From assembly GCA_948474755.1 (NCBI GenBank), contig CAOLHI010000025.1:462001-526000 (forward strand): a stretch of DNA of 64,000 nucleotides, in the 5' to 3' direction. The notes beneath the pieces were generated by a model. That model saw only the letters and a program-made list of their open reading frames with translations, had not been told where the DNA came from and searched no databases. This document shows positions 50,606 to 61,786 of the stretch, piece by piece. The DNA comes from Ctenosaura bakeri. Taxonomy: Eukaryota > Chordata > Lepidosauria > Squamata > Iguanidae. Both the position numbers and the translations under genes were made by a program. Within the stretch, counting starts at the first letter, position 1, and each line of letters opens with the position of its first letter.

Positions 50606-50691
50606 TAAGCCTGCAACCTCATCATATGGGGACATTCTTCCCCCACCCCACGTCCGCCTCTTTCCTTGCTACTCTTCTTCAAAATTAAATA

Positions 50692-51029
50692 TTTGAAAAT
50701 TAAAAATTAAATATTTGAAGGGATGCCACGTAGAGGAAGGAGGGGACTTGTTTTCTCCTGCTCCAGAGACCAGGACAAGGAGCAATGGATTCAAGCTGCA
50801 GGAAAGGAGATTCCACCTGAACCTCAGGAAGAACTTCCTGACAGTCAGGGCTGTCCGGCAGTGGAATCTGCTGCCTTGGAGTGTAGTGGAGTCTCCTTCC
50901 TTGGAGGTTTTTAAGCAGAGGCTTGATGGCCATCTGTCGGGATTGATTTGAGGGTGTTCCTGCATGGCAGGGGGTTGGACTGGATGGCCTGTGTGGTCTC
51001 TTCCAACTCTGAATTTCTATGATTCTATG
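50692..51029 (+). mobile_element. CR1 3' fragment
   Basis: From aaatatttgaagggatgcca to the terminal repeat ttctatgattctatga. The preceding bases repeat aattaaatatttgaaa twice. Confidence 0.88.
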
Positions 51030-51080
51030 AAAATTCACGTTGGTTATGGTATTATCATGACTTTTGTAATGTTATATAAT

Positions 51081-51152
51081 CTGTGTGTGTCTGTGTCTGT
51101 GTGTGCATATGTGTGTGTGTGTACATATATATATATATACATATATATATCG
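51081..51152. repeat. (TG)n and (TA)n microsatellites
   Basis: Imperfect tg/tgtc units followed by two runs of at units. Confidence 0.9.
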
Positions 51153-52071
51153 TTTTTTAATTTCTATTCCCAAATAATGTATTTTGCAGTTTTTTCTTTT
51201 GCTATTGTTTTGTATATATGCACTATGTATTTAGATACCCTTTTTCTATGCTATAAAAACATTTGTTTTAAACAATGCAACAAATAAGAGAAATACCAAC
51301 ATAACTCCTGGAAAACAAGCAATCATTCTGAAATTCAAAACAATCTGAAGACTAATAACCCAAGACTTAAACTTATCTTTTGCTGCCTCACCCACCCTTT
51401 GCAAGAAAACACCCAGACACGTCAAGATTTCCATGGACTTAATTCTCATCTAAAAAAGGCTAATCAGGGGTTCAATTTAAAATGCCGTTAACAGTTGGCT
51501 TGTTACCTGTTACATATCTAAATGTTAACAAGCTAGCACTGTTATGTTTAAGAGTCACGCACCAAATAAACCAAGAAAGCACAGGATGAAAAGCAGGCCT
51601 CGGCTGACACACCTATGCCACGGGCCATTTTGCTCTCTCTCCAACTTGTTTACTGCACACTGGTGTGCTTCCATGCGCTCCGATGCGCAATTTTCCATCT
51701 GTGGTCCTCATACAGCTCAAAGTTTAATTTGCCATGCTAACTTTAGACACCTTCACACTTTGAAATCTCAAGTCCCAAATGACATTCCCTAGGGCAAATT
51801 TTTATTAATGACTCATCATTACTCCTGGTGGGTACACGTATGGGAGGTGGTCTTACGCACTGCTCCGGGGGTCTCTCTGCATCCCAGTGGCAACACGCCA
51901 CAAGAATGATATAAGGAAGAATCTTTGTGAAGCTTGATCTTGTGCATCATCTCAGAAAGATCCAACTAAGTTCAACAGCTTTTGTTCCAAGAACGTGCTC
52001 ACACAAGATTGTTATCAGTAGATGTTTGCTATGGAGAAAAGCCTACTGTTGTTTCTAAAGAGGGCCACAGC
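51153..52071. other. Unassigned stretch
   Basis: No exon or repeat family was recognised. Confidence 0.35.
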
Positions 52072-52779
52072 TGTCATGTCATGCTCTCTCCATGCCATGT
52101 GATTGTATATGGGATGTGGGAAATATGTATGTATGTGGGATATGACCGGGATGAATAGGAACAGAAAATTCTTAGAGATTCAAGGTGTTGCCAAATGGTT
52201 GGCATTGTTTAATGGCTGGAGCAGTAAATAGCATTTAAGCAGCCTAGCTAGGAAACATTTGCTTGTGTTTGAGTGATAGCAGTCAATGGGCGATTTACTA
52301 GGATTAGCCTGCAGGTTACTAAGGCCATTTCCGCACTAGGCTGTTACAGCACTATGATTCCACTTTCAACATCCTATGGAATCCTGAAACTGCAAACCCC
52401 AGGATTCCATAGGATGTTGAAAGTGGAATCATAGCGCTATAATAGCCTAGTGTGGAAATGGCTTAAGTTAGGGGATGTAGTTAGAAAATCAAAGGACACA
52501 GCAGGAAATTCTAAGGATCAAAATTACTAATAGAGAGGGGCTGTTCCAACAAAAGAAAACTATCTAGAAGTTGCGGGGGGGGGTCGTGAACCTGGATGAG
52601 CTACCCATGGGCATCGTGCATGGATGGTAATGAATTATTGTGTTTTACTATATAGCCAGATGGGTGATGCAGATTATGGATTCCACCAACAGTTGTTAAC
52701 CAGCCTCTTGTGTTCCAATAAACACCACGGACAGTGGATGTGCGTTTTCTTGAGAGACAGAGAGTAGCAGGACGTGACA
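52072..52779 (+). mobile_element. Candidate solo LTR containing a MITE-P
   Basis: Starts tgtcatgtc and ends gacgtgaca, terminal inverted repeats matching at 8 of 9 bases. Flanks acagc (52067-52071) and agagc (52780-52784) match at 4 of 5. TATA-like actatatag at 52647-52655 and aataaa at 52717-52722. Without the MITE it is about 565 bp. No viral coding sequence is attached, so it appears to be a solo LTR. Confidence 0.55.
52323..52463. mobile_element. MITE-P hairpin copy with shortened left arm
   Basis: Target duplication taa at 52320-52322 and 52464-52466. The arms meet at aatcctgaaactgcaaaccc, so the inner left arm and centre are lost. End variant actaggctg/tagcctagt. Confidence 0.9.
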
Positions 52780-52944
52780 AGAGCACTTTGTAGAGATCTC
52801 GGTTGGCATAAAGAAGCTCTGTGGCTCAATGCCAGCATTGCCACGGTGTTAGGAAATACAGATGCCTGGGTCAGCTACTGCCAGTAACTGGAAATAATAT
52901 GAGGCAGAAAAACCGACGTATCCTGTTACACCACTGGTCTACGT

Positions 52945-53360
52945 CAGCGGTGGGCAACCATCAGAAGTTTGGAGATTGCATTGGTTCCTTGGGGGACTTT
53001 GGAGGGCTACTTCTCTGGGAAATCTTTGGAGATTGCATTGGTTCCTTGGGGGACTTTGGAGGGCTACTTCTCTGGGAAATCTTTGAAGGAAAATTTCCAG
53101 ACAACTTCCTGTTGGAAAAAGAGGCTTTCGCTGGGGGTCCTGGGGCCACACTTTCCCCCATCCATCATCTAAACCAAAATTCCTCAATTGGGTGGCTTCC
53201 AGATGTGCTAAATTACACCAAGGATGGGCAAACAGTAGGGCTCCAGATGTTGTCAGACTGAAGCTCCCATCTGCCCCATCCAGCAGAGCAAAAAAAGGTG
53301 AGGGTGAAGAGCAACTCCCCTGCAAGAACATCTGGAGGGCCACAGGTTGCCACCCTTCTA
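52945..53360. mobile_element. hAT-like element with a tandem-repeat interior (candidate)
   Basis: Left end cagcggtgggcaacc and right end ggttgccacccttct are inverted. Sequence ccagatgttgtcagactgaa near 53245 is common in amniote DNA elements of this type. No clear 8-bp duplication was found. Confidence 0.5.
52971..53084. repeat. Perfect 2 x 57-bp tandem repeat
   Basis: Units 52971-53027 and 53028-53084 are identical (ggagattgcattggttcct at each start). 57 is a multiple of three, so an open frame runs through both, giving a 19-residue repeat. Confidence 0.96.
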
Positions 53361-54050
53361 CTCCATTACCCCCTGCCAGCATGTTGCGGTAATGATGGGA
53401 TGTACAGGCCAGTGCATCTGGAAGATGCCGGCTTGGAGAAGGTAGATCAACATTGGCTGGTGATACCTCTTTGGGGTTTTGGGGTCTTTCCCAGCCTTTC
53501 CTGGAAGCTCTGGCAACTGGACCCAAGAATCTTCTACGAGCAAAGTTTGTCCCTGAACTACAGCCGTAACCTCTCTTCCAGAAGGAAAACCGGAAATGAC
53601 TTATCTCATAATAGGAGTTGTGACCTCCAATTCGTTCCAGGATATCAGCAGTACCTCAACAGCCAAAGTATGCATCAGATCACAGAATCACATGAAGACA
53701 CGAAATTTCTGGGCTAGGGAAAAAAACAAAACAAGAAAGCTGCTCTGCCACTCTTTTAGACCTTTTCAGCCCATCATACTCTAATAGCAGTGCTAAAGAA
53801 ACACAAGCTGCCAAACCCCTTAGCTGCTAGGTAGGAATCTGCAACCCGTCCCTATCTTTGGCATGCCAAGAGTGCAGCGCATTTCAATAAGCCTGGTGCA
53901 CATGACATGCACAGAAACATTGTTTGGGAGTCCAGCCTGCACAAGTGCACACTGGTAGCTCTCTTGGAAGAGGAGAGCAACGCATTACCAGCTATGTGTT
54001 GAGTTCCTTCGGTGCATCAGAGAACATGAGGACTTCCTGGATAGAACATA
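53361..54050. other. Unassigned stretch
   Basis: The open frame at 53298-53717 (139 codons) starts inside the preceding repeat and shows no recognised domain. Confidence 0.35.
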
Positions 54051-54251
54051 GGCCATTTCTGCACTACATTGTTATAGTGGTATTATCCCACTTTCAACCT
54101 CCTGTGGAATTCTGAGGTTTGTAGTTTCTTGAGGCCAAAGAGCTCTCTGGCTGGGAATTCTAAAAGCCCCTCCTTAAACTGCAAACCCCAGGATCCCATT
54201 GGAGGTTGAAAGTGGAATAACAGCACTAGAACAGTGTAGTGCAGAAATAGG
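54051..54251. mobile_element. MITE-P type B copy
   Basis: ggccatttctgcac to gtgcagaaatagg; middle ccaaagagctctctggctgg. Flanks ata/atg. Confidence 0.82.
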
Positions 54252-54319
54252 CATGCGCACTGATGCTGCAAAATCAACTGTGCGAAGCAGATGATACAGA
54301 AGGGATTCAGAACCTCTCC

Positions 54320-54612
54320 AACTAAGGGAAGATGCTCAATGAGGGAGATGCTCGATGAAACAGGAAACCAGCAACAAGGGATACGGCTCGCCAAGGAAGG
54401 AGCCAAAGTAACCACCAACCGCAGCAAGAAGAAAAGAAAGGGGCTGTTGGTTGGGGACTCATTGCTTGGGGGTAGAGAAGGAAATGTGTGCCCGCCGGAC
54501 AAGAGGAATCAGGAAGATGAATCAGACTAATCCGGAAGCGTGCTGCTTTACTGGCACACGTCTCCAGGACGTCACCCATGACTTGCCAAAACTCACCAAC
54601 ACAGATCAGAAG
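54320..54612 (+). mobile_element. CR1 ORF1 fragment (esterase-like region)
   Basis: The frame gives GLLVGDSLLGGREGNVCPPD, matching the GDSLL-RGTE...CRPD block of CR1 ORF1 proteins. A second frame continues CCFTGTRLQDVTHDLPKL. This is the only ORF1 piece in the window; all other CR1 copies are 3' ends. Confidence 0.65.
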
Positions 54613-55105
54613 TTGATGATTGGTTAGCAGAGATCTATGAATTAATGCAAATCGATAAATTGTCGACATGATTAAAAGAAAAATCTTTAAACAGGTTCAG
54701 GAAAGATTGGGAATGTGTTAACAATGATCTGGAAAAAAAAGATGAGGGGCATCATCAGTTACTGTGCTGAAAGATTAAGCTGGTTATACCTGTAGTTATA
54801 AGAATTAAGAATAATTAACTGGTTGTTATAACAATACTAAAGGAACCTAAATAATGTAGAAACTGTATATTGTAAATAATGTCAAGGGATTCAAGTTTTT
54901 TTCCCCTGGAAATAGAATACAGGGTACAGAGGTCTTGAAGTTATTGTGTTATATAATGTTAATTAAAGTTATTTAAGCATTATATATTATTGGCTAATGG
55001 GATAACTGGTTATTCGGAGGTATGGAGGTACATCTATATACGTTTAGATGCAATTAATTTGGAATGTTTATATAGTATAATAAAGTATTGAAGAGGGGGA
55101 AAAAG
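54613..55105 (+). mobile_element. L1 LINE 3' end
   Basis: Frame WLAEIYELMQIDKLST followed by LKEKSLNRFRKDWECV, as in L1 ORF2 C-termini (DKLxxxLK), with a long A/T-rich 3'UTR ending aataaagtattgaagagg. It directly abuts the CR1 ORF1 piece. Confidence 0.7.
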
Positions 55106-55110
55106 AACAC

Positions 55111-55111
55111 A

Positions 55112-55150
<39 letters not shown>
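55111..55150. repeat. (GAT)n microsatellite
   Basis: About 13 GAT units. Confidence 0.95.
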
Positions 55151-55151
<1 letters not shown>

Positions 55152-55334
55152 AATTTGTATCCCGCCTCTGGCAGGAAGTTTTGGACCACAGATGGTATTC
55201 TACATTCTGTCAGTGAAGGACGGAGGACTCCATAGGAACAGGATGGAAGATCTCCAAAGCAATGACTGGCTATGCAGGTGGGACAGGTTCGGCTTCTGGG
55301 ACCATAGTCTTTTTTGTGGGGGGTTTATCAAGAA

Positions 55335-55495
55335 CGCTGATGTTCTTGCATGCCTCCGAGTCATTCTAACCTATGAAGACCCTAATGCCAACCTATCATG
55401 GCATTCTCAGGGGCTGAGAGTGTGTGACCCACCCAAGGGGTTTCCATGGCCGAGTGGGGTCAGAGTCCACAGCTCAAACCACTACACCACACTGT
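55335..55495 (-). mobile_element. tRNA-headed MIR-like SINE
   Basis: gcctccgagtcattctaacc, gggctgagagtgtgtgaccc, ttccatggccgagtgggg, ending caaaccactacaccacactg. Confidence 0.75.
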
Positions 55496-55558
55496 CTTTG
55501 GTCAAGAATAAATCCCACCAAGCTTGTATCTTTTTTTCAATCAAGTTTTTTTTTTCAA

Positions 55559-55757
55559 GGAGTCCTGGTGGCGCAGTGGTTAAATGCCGGTACTGCAGCC
55601 ACAAGGTTGTGAGTTCGATCCTGCCGGGCTCCAGGTTGACTCAGCCTTCCATCCTTCCGCAGGTCGGTAAAATGAGTACCCAGCTTGTTGGGGGCAATTA
55701 GCTAAAACACATTGTAAACCGTATAGAAATACATCCTCTTTGTAATGTGTAATGTAT
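55559..55757 (+). mobile_element. Sauria-type SINE, first of a tandem pair
   Basis: gagtcctggtggcgcagtgg to ctttgtaatgtgtaatgtat. Truncated at its 3' end by the next SINE. Short form. Confidence 0.9.
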
Positions 55758-56023
55758 ATAGGAGCCCTGGTGGCGCAGTGGTTCAATGCCAGTACTGCAG
55801 CCACAAGGTTGTGAGTTTGATCCCGCCAGGCTCCAGATTGACTCAGCCTTCCATCCTTCCGCAGGTCAGTAAAATGAGTACCCAGCTTGTTGGGGGCAAT
55901 TAGCTAAAACACATTGTAAACCATATATGCTATTTGTAACGTATAATGTATTTCATGTTGATCGCCACCTCGATCCGTGTGGAGAGGCAGGATACAAATA
56001 AATAAATATTATTATTATTAAGT
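55758..56023 (+). mobile_element. Sauria-type SINE, second of a tandem pair
   Basis: gagccctggtggcgcagtgg to caggatacaaataaataaat plus tta units. Same orientation, immediately downstream of the first. Confidence 0.9.
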
Positions 56024-56057
56024 CACTAGTTTAGCAGGTAGTCCAAATGCCATGCAT

Positions 56058-56224
56058 GGCCATTTCTGCACTAGACTGTCATAGCGCTATTATTCCACTT
56101 TCAACAGCCTATGGAATCCTGGGGTTTGCAGTTATAGGCCCCTCCCTAAACTGCAAACCCCAGGATTCCATAGGCTGTTGAAAGTGGAATAAAAGCGCTA
56201 TAAGAGTCTAGTGTGGAAATGGCT
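56058..56224. mobile_element. MITE-P type A hairpin copy, small centre
   Basis: Arms carry the cagcctatgg/ccataggctg variant on both sides. Centre gcagttataggcccctccct. Flanks cat/gat. Confidence 0.86.
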
Positions 56225-56859
56225 GATGTCATGCATCTGGATTTCAGCAAAGCATTCGATTAGTTCCCCCATAATATCTCGATCATCCACGTGAGCGACC
56301 CCCACTGCTTTCACACTCTTGCAAAGTCCTTATGCATGTCTGGGGGTTCCCCACCTGCTCCCCAGTTTAGCCCCCCAACTATTCAGCTTTGCATTATCCT
56401 TGGGTCCACCAACCCAATCCAACTCTGCCATCCCTTTGCAATAAGCACCGATCCTCCCCATGCCTTCCCCAACGCCCCCCTTCCATCCCTGCAAACGCAG
56501 CCTTTGCAATACTTACCAGGTGAGCAACCTCCCTATGGCGCATGCGCAGACAAGTGCCTCCCCGGGAAGGTTTCTTCGAGAGAACACAGAGATATGAATC
56601 CACTAGAGGCATGCGTTACAGCATTTGGATAGGAAACTTCCGAGCTCTCAGTGGACTTCGACTTTTTGATAACAGTTCTGCAACACGTTTCCAAGCGGAA
56701 ATAAGCCCCGGTTCGTTCAGCTTGCAGAAAATCGGATCTGAGTTATGCAGCCTCAGGAAACAAAGTGCATGCGCTGGCCATTTTTCCGAGTGGAAAATTT
56801 ACTTTTTGTTCGTTAAGAGCAAAATAGCTGCACTGCTGCAAATTTGCAATGCAAATAAT
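56225..56859. other. Unassigned stretch
   Basis: C-rich at 56290-56530. Open frames of 113 and 122 codons occur but no domain or splice structure was recognised. Confidence 0.35.
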
Positions 56860-56985
56860 GATTGTTACTGTGTGCCTTCGAGTACTTTCCGACGTATGGC
56901 GAGCCGATAGCGAGCCTATCACGGGGTTTTCTGGGGCTGAGAGTGTGTGACCGTGCCTAAGGCTGCTAGTTTCCATCCTCTCCAT
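56860..56985 (-). mobile_element. tRNA-headed MIR-like SINE
   Basis: tgttactgtgtgccttcgag, agcctatcacggggttttct, ggggctgagagtgtgtgacc. Confidence 0.72.
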
Positions 56986-57146
56986 GAATTCTTTGTATCT
57001 TTGGGGGCTTTTCTCCTGGCATAATGATGACCGATCATACGCGAAGCCAGATCTTCTTTTTTTCCATTGCTTTCTATGAGCAGCTGGAGAAGACAGTGGA
57101 GAACGTCTAATGCAACCAGAAATATTAGATCCGCAGCAATTTTTCA

Positions 57147-58077
57147 TAGAATCATAGAAATGTAGAGTTGGAAGAGACCCCCAGGGGCCATCCAGTCCAA
57201 CCCCCTGCCAGGCAGGAACACCCTCAAATCAATCCCGACAGATGGCCATCAAGCCTCTGCTTAAAAACCTCCAAGGAGGGAGACTCTGCTACACTCCGAG
57301 GCAGCAGATTCCACTGCCGGACAGCCCTGACTGTCAGGAAGTTCTTCCTGAGGTTCAGGTGGAATCTCCTTTCCTGCAGCTTGAATCCATTGCTCCTTGT
57401 CCTGGTCTCTGGAGCAGCAGAAAACAAGCCCACTCTACGTGGCATCCCTTCAAATATTTAAATGTGGCTATCATGTCCCCTCTTAACCTTCTCTTCTGCA
57501 GACAAAACATGCCCAGCTCTCTAAGTCTATCCTCATAGGGCATGGCTTCCAGGCCTCTCACCATTTTGGTCGCCCTCCTCTGGACTTGCTCCAGCTTGTC
57601 AATATCCTTCTTGAATTGGGTTGCCCAGAACTGGACATAGTATTCAAGATGGGGTCTAACCAAAGCAGCGTAGAGTGGTACCAGTACCTCCCTCGACCTA
57701 GACACCATACTCCTATTGATGCAGCCGAGAATTGCATTGGCTTTCTTGGCTGCCGCATCACACTGCTGACTCATGTTCAGCTTGTGGTTTATGAAGACTC
57801 CTAGATCCCTTTCGCACGTACTGCTATCCAGCCACGTGTCCCCCATCCTATATTTGTGCGTTCCATTTTTTTCTGCCCAAGTGTAGGACCTTACACTTCT
57901 CTCTGTTGAATTTCATTCTGTTAGCCTTGGCCCAGCTCTCCAATCTATCCAGGTCATTTTGAATTTTGATCCTGTCCTCTGGCGTATTAGCAACCCCTCC
58001 CAATTTGGTGTCATCCGCAAATTTGATGAGCATGCCCTCTATTCCTTCATTTTCTATCTCTATAGCTTGAAGACTCA
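57147..58077 (-). mobile_element. CR1 LINE with the longest RT coding remnant
   Basis: The minus frame 58096-57848 contains MLIKFADDTKLGGVANTPED (the FADD catalytic motif of CR1 RT). The next frame continues [20 protein letters not shown] and [21 protein letters not shown] frameshift lies near 57847. The 3' end is at 57147 (atagaatcatagaaat). Dead copy. Confidence 0.92.
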
Positions 58078-58243
58078 GACCATTTCCGCACTCCACTCTT
58101 ATAGCGCAAGTATTCCACTTTCAACATCCTATGGAATCCTGGGGTTTGCCGTTTCGGCCCCTCCCGAAACTGCAAAGCCGAGGATTCCATAGGATGTTGA
58201 AAGCGGAATAATCGCACTATAAGAGTGTAGTGCAGAAATGGCC
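58078..58243. mobile_element. MITE-P type A hairpin copy at the CR1 edge
   Basis: Target duplication tca at 58075-58077 and 58244-58246. End variant cactccactcttata with tataagagtgtagtg. Short centre ccgtttcggcccctcccgaa. Confidence 0.88.
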
Positions 58244-58389
58244 TCAGCTAGGGAAGAGCTCAGAGAAGCAAGAGTCTTCAAGCAGTCCACGGGCGCCCTC
58301 TTGCGGACGAATTTCAGAGCGCAAGTCCAAGCCTGGTTGACCATTCACTGGACTTTGTAGAGAGAAAAAGAAAAGGCTACCGTCTAAAT

Positions 58390-58548
58390 TCCTTCCGCAC
58401 TAGTCTGTTATAGCGCGATGATTCCACTTTCAACATCCTCTGGAATCCTGGGGTCCAGCCGGCCCCTCCCGGAACTGCAAACCCCAGGATTCCCGAGATT
58501 GTTGAAAGTGGAATCATCGCCCTATAACAGGCTAGTGCGGAAATGGCC
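58390..58548. mobile_element. MITE-P type A hairpin copy, deleted centre
   Basis: Arms gcgcgatgattccac and gtggaatcatcgccc. The left inner arm is lost (ggggtccagccggcccc). Confidence 0.82.
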
Positions 58549-58761
58549 TAGGTTATGTGCCTCAAGCAGAAATTCAGCTGGAGCTGGTTTTCTGGGAAAC
58601 CTTTGCATGTTGGATATGCACTGTGAGAAAGGACAGGAGGAACCCATCTAGGGTGGAGGAAAGGGTTGAAACTCATGCCTTAATTTTAGAGCGGTGGTGG
58701 GAAAGGCACTCTGTACATGCTTGTGGGCATGCTTGTCTTGATTCTCCAAGAAGGACTGGCA

Positions 58762-58899
58762 ATGATGACATAGACGAGCTGGAACGTGCCCAGAGGAGGG
58801 CGACCAAACTGATGAAGGGTCTGGAAGCCATGAAACCCTATGAGGAGCGGCTTAGGGAGCTGGGGATGGTTAGCCAGATAAAAAGAGGGTTAAGAGGCT
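58762..58899 (+). mobile_element. CR1 fragment
   Basis: gacgagctggaacgtgccca, ggagcggcttagggagctgg, aaaagagggttaagagg. It is cut off by the MITE-P that follows. Confidence 0.8.
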
Positions 58900-59101
58900 G
58901 GCCATTTCCGCACTAGGCTGTTATAGCACTATTATTCCACTTTCAACCTCCTATGGAATTCTGAGGTTTGTAGTTTCCTGAGGCCAAAAAGCTCTCTGGC
59001 TGAGAATTCTCAATACCCTTCCCTAAACTGCAAACTCCAGAACTCCATAGGATGTTGGAAGTGGAATAACAGCACTATAACAGTCTAGTGCGGAAATGGC
59101 C
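58900..59101. mobile_element. MITE-P type B copy
   Basis: ggccatttccgcac to gtgcggaaatggcc; middle ggccaaaaagctctctggct. Confidence 0.86.
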
Positions 59102-59198
59102 ACTGTTGGATCGAGACTGTTGAAGCACACCATCAATGAGCTACAACCAGTTCTGGATAATAACTGTGCTCTCTCAAGGGCTCCAGGTAGCTGGCCTT

Positions 59199-59291
59199 GG
59201 CCATTTCCGCACTAGCCTGTTATAGCACGATGATTCCACTTTCAATATCCTCTGGAATCCTGGGGTTTGCAGTTTTGGGAGGGGCTGGCTA
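59199..59291. mobile_element. MITE-P type A left arm only
   Basis: One arm from ggccatttccgcac to gggaggggctggct, then an abrupt join to Penelope-like sequence. Confidence 0.78.
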
Positions 59292-59458
59292 GACCACAGG
59301 GACACAACCTTGCCACAAACCCAGATGCCAACTCTTGTCCCACATCTACTCTGGCAGTAGGATCGCAAGTCCTCATAACGTCACCCACACAATACCAGAC
59401 ATCCATTTTCCTGCTCATCCTCCAATGTGATATATATCTTCCTCTTGTCAGCAATCAT
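59292..59458 (+). mobile_element. Penelope-like element fragment (GIY-YIG region, candidate)
   Basis: With frame changes, the plus strand gives HFPxxSSNVIYIF followed by a Cys/Gln-rich SCQQ, resembling the SNVIYxIxCxxC start of the Penelope GIY-YIG endonuclease. Short and broken. Confidence 0.45.
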
Positions 59459-59537
59459 AGAATCCTAGAATTGATTGTATATTGTAGCTTTTCTTTTCTC
59501 ACCCATAACAAGCTCCTCTAAACTTATGCTGGGAAAG

Positions 59538-60985
59538 AATCATAGAAATCATAAAACCATAGAATCGGAAGAGACCCCAGGGGCCATCCAGTCCAACCCG
59601 CTGCTATGCAAGAACACATATCAAAGCACTGCCAACAGATGGCCATCCAGCCTCTCCTTAAAACCTCCAAAGAAGGAGACTCCGCCACACTCCATAGAGC
59701 AGCGGTTCTCAACCTGTTGGTCATGACCCCTTTGGGGGTCGAACGACCCTTTCACAGTGGTCACCTAAGACCATTGGAAAATACATATTTCCGATGGTCT
59801 TAGGCTCCATTCCCTCCTCAGAGGTGGTGCGCAAGCGCGAGCCATGCATTCGTGTCCTCCTGCCCCCTGTTCAGAAGGGACTGAAATTGCTCCCCTTCTC
59901 TGCTACCGGGAGAACCTTCCGTCTGACGGGCCAGCTTGGGGGGGTGGCGGCAGCACAGGGGGCAGGTCCCCTCCTTACCACGGCCCCTGCTCACTTGCCA
60001 CAGAGGGGGGCGCTGCGGAAGGGCCAGGGAGCCGCAATGCAGCGCTTTTCTGGGGGAGCAAGCTGCCCCTGGCACAAAAGACAAAGGTGCTGGGATTCTC
60101 CCCCCCCCCGGCCAGGGTCGACACTCTGGAAACTTTTCCCACACTGCTCCCCCCAGCGGAAACGAGCGCGAAGCAGAAGCAGAGCCTGGGGGGGGTTCTC
60201 GGAGTTTTTTCCCGGGGGAGACGTGCGGCTCCTCTCTGCCCCCCCCATTCCTGGCCGACGAGGCGGCCTTTGCCGGGGGAGGCATTGTAAATAATAAATA
60301 AATAATTTTATAGTTGCGGGTCACCACAACATGAAGAACTGTATTAAAGGGTCGCGGCATTAGGAAGGTTGAGAACCACTGCCATAGAGGCAGCATGTTC
60401 CATTGCTGGACAGCTCCAGCCTCCAGGAAGTTCTTCCTGAGGTTTCAGTGGAATCTCCTTTCCTGCAGTTTGAATCCGTTGCTCCTTGTCCTGGTCTCTG
60501 GAGCAGCAGAAAACAAGCCCACTCCCTCCTCTACATGGCATCCCTTCAAATATTTAAACATGGCTCTCATGTCCCCTCTTAACCTTCTCTTCTGCAGACT
60601 AAACATCCCCGGCTTCCTAAGGCGTTCTTCTTAGGGTTTCATGGCTTCCAGACCCTTCACCATTTTGGTCGCCCTCCTCTGGACACGTTCCAGCTTGTCA
60701 ACGTCCTTCTTGAAATGAGATACCCAGAATTGGACACAATATTCCAGATGAGGCCTAACCAAAGCAGAATAGAGTGATACTATTCCTTTCCCCGATCTAG
60801 CAATGCTTGTCTGCACCCTACATTGGACAAACAGGACTGTCTTTATGCAAGAGGATAAATGGATCCAAATTTGCTGTTAGAAACAACAATCAGTGATAAG
60901 CATTTTAATCTTTCCAGTAAACGGACTCAAATTTGCTGTTAGAAACAACCAGTGATGAGCATTTTAATCTTTCCGGACATACCAT
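59538..60985 (-). mobile_element. Composite CR1 with tandem head, split by a hAT
   Basis: The CR1 3' end is at 59538, the body at 59538-59699 and 60382-60815 (frame [20 protein letters not shown]). The head at 60816-60985 matches that of the copy at 38107. The head contains two about 62-bp units (caaatttgctgttagaaaca, gcattttaatctttcc). Confidence 0.75.
59700..60381 (-). mobile_element. hAT non-autonomous element with GC-rich cargo, copy 3, inside CR1
   Basis: Ends cagcggttctcaacct and aggttgagaaccactg. Perfect 8-bp duplication ccatagag at 59692-59699 and 60382-60389. CR1 reads continuously across the insertion. Confidence 0.94.
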
Positions 60986-61451
60986 CAATGATCTTCAAGC
61001 AGTGATTCTAGAAATTTAAGCTGAAGATAAGAACAAGAAACCACTAGAGCGGAATATATTCACAGAATTCTCTTCCAGCAGCAGGAATGTGAACAGAGGC
61101 CAGGGTTCCTTGGGCCATGACATATATTCATATATGTCCTCATAACGACGCATATAACAAGAGTATCCCCCCTGAAGAAGTTACAAACTTCAAAGGAATT
61201 TACTCTGGTTAAGCAGATTTATTGCTTTCACACTTGGGGATTATTGCTAGCTTGACGGGCAGCATCATCTTACAGGGTGCTTTGTTGATTTAGAGCTAAG
61301 GTCACTATTTGCATCTTTCGGTATCCTATTATGTTCACCCTTAGAACCATGCAACGGCTATGCACCTGTTGCTTTAAGGTTAATTCCATCACTGTATCTT
61401 AGGAAGGGGATTTTAATTCGTGAAAGCTCTTGCTCAAAGAAATGAGTCTTA
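60986..61451. other. Unassigned stretch
   Basis: No exon or repeat family was recognised. Confidence 0.35.
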
Positions 61452-61630
61452 GGGCATTTCTGCACTAGCCTGTTATAGGGTGATGATTCCACATTCAACA
61501 TCCTCTGGAATCCTGGGGCTTGCAGTTTCGGGAGGGGCCGACCGGCCCCTCTCGAAACTGCAAACCCCAGGATTCCAAGGATGTTGAAAGTGGAATCATC
61601 GCCCTATAACAGGCTAGTGCGGAAATAGCC
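61452..61630. mobile_element. MITE-P type A hairpin copy, in tandem with the next
   Basis: Target duplication tta at 61449-61451 and 61631-61633. Arms nearly perfect with ccctataac/gttataggg on both sides. Confidence 0.92.
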
Positions 61631-61633
61631 TTA

Positions 61634-61786
61634 GGGCATTTCTGTCTTACACTGGTATAGTGCCATTATTCCACTGTCAACCTCCTGTGGAATTCTGGGG
61701 TTTGTAGTTTACTAAGGGCCAAAAGCTCTCCGGCTGAGAATTCTCAATGTCCCGCCCTAAACTGCAAGCCCCGAGATTGCTACTTA
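61634..61786. mobile_element. MITE-P type B copy, right end lost
   Basis: Starts gggcatttctgtcttacact immediately after the tta that bounds the previous copy. Ends in the middle of the right arm (gccccgagattgctactta). Confidence 0.75.

Noticed and set aside
52821..53526. Frames of 146 and 195 codons as genes
   Set aside because: Their length comes from the 57-bp tandem duplication, which is a multiple of three, inside a DNA transposon.
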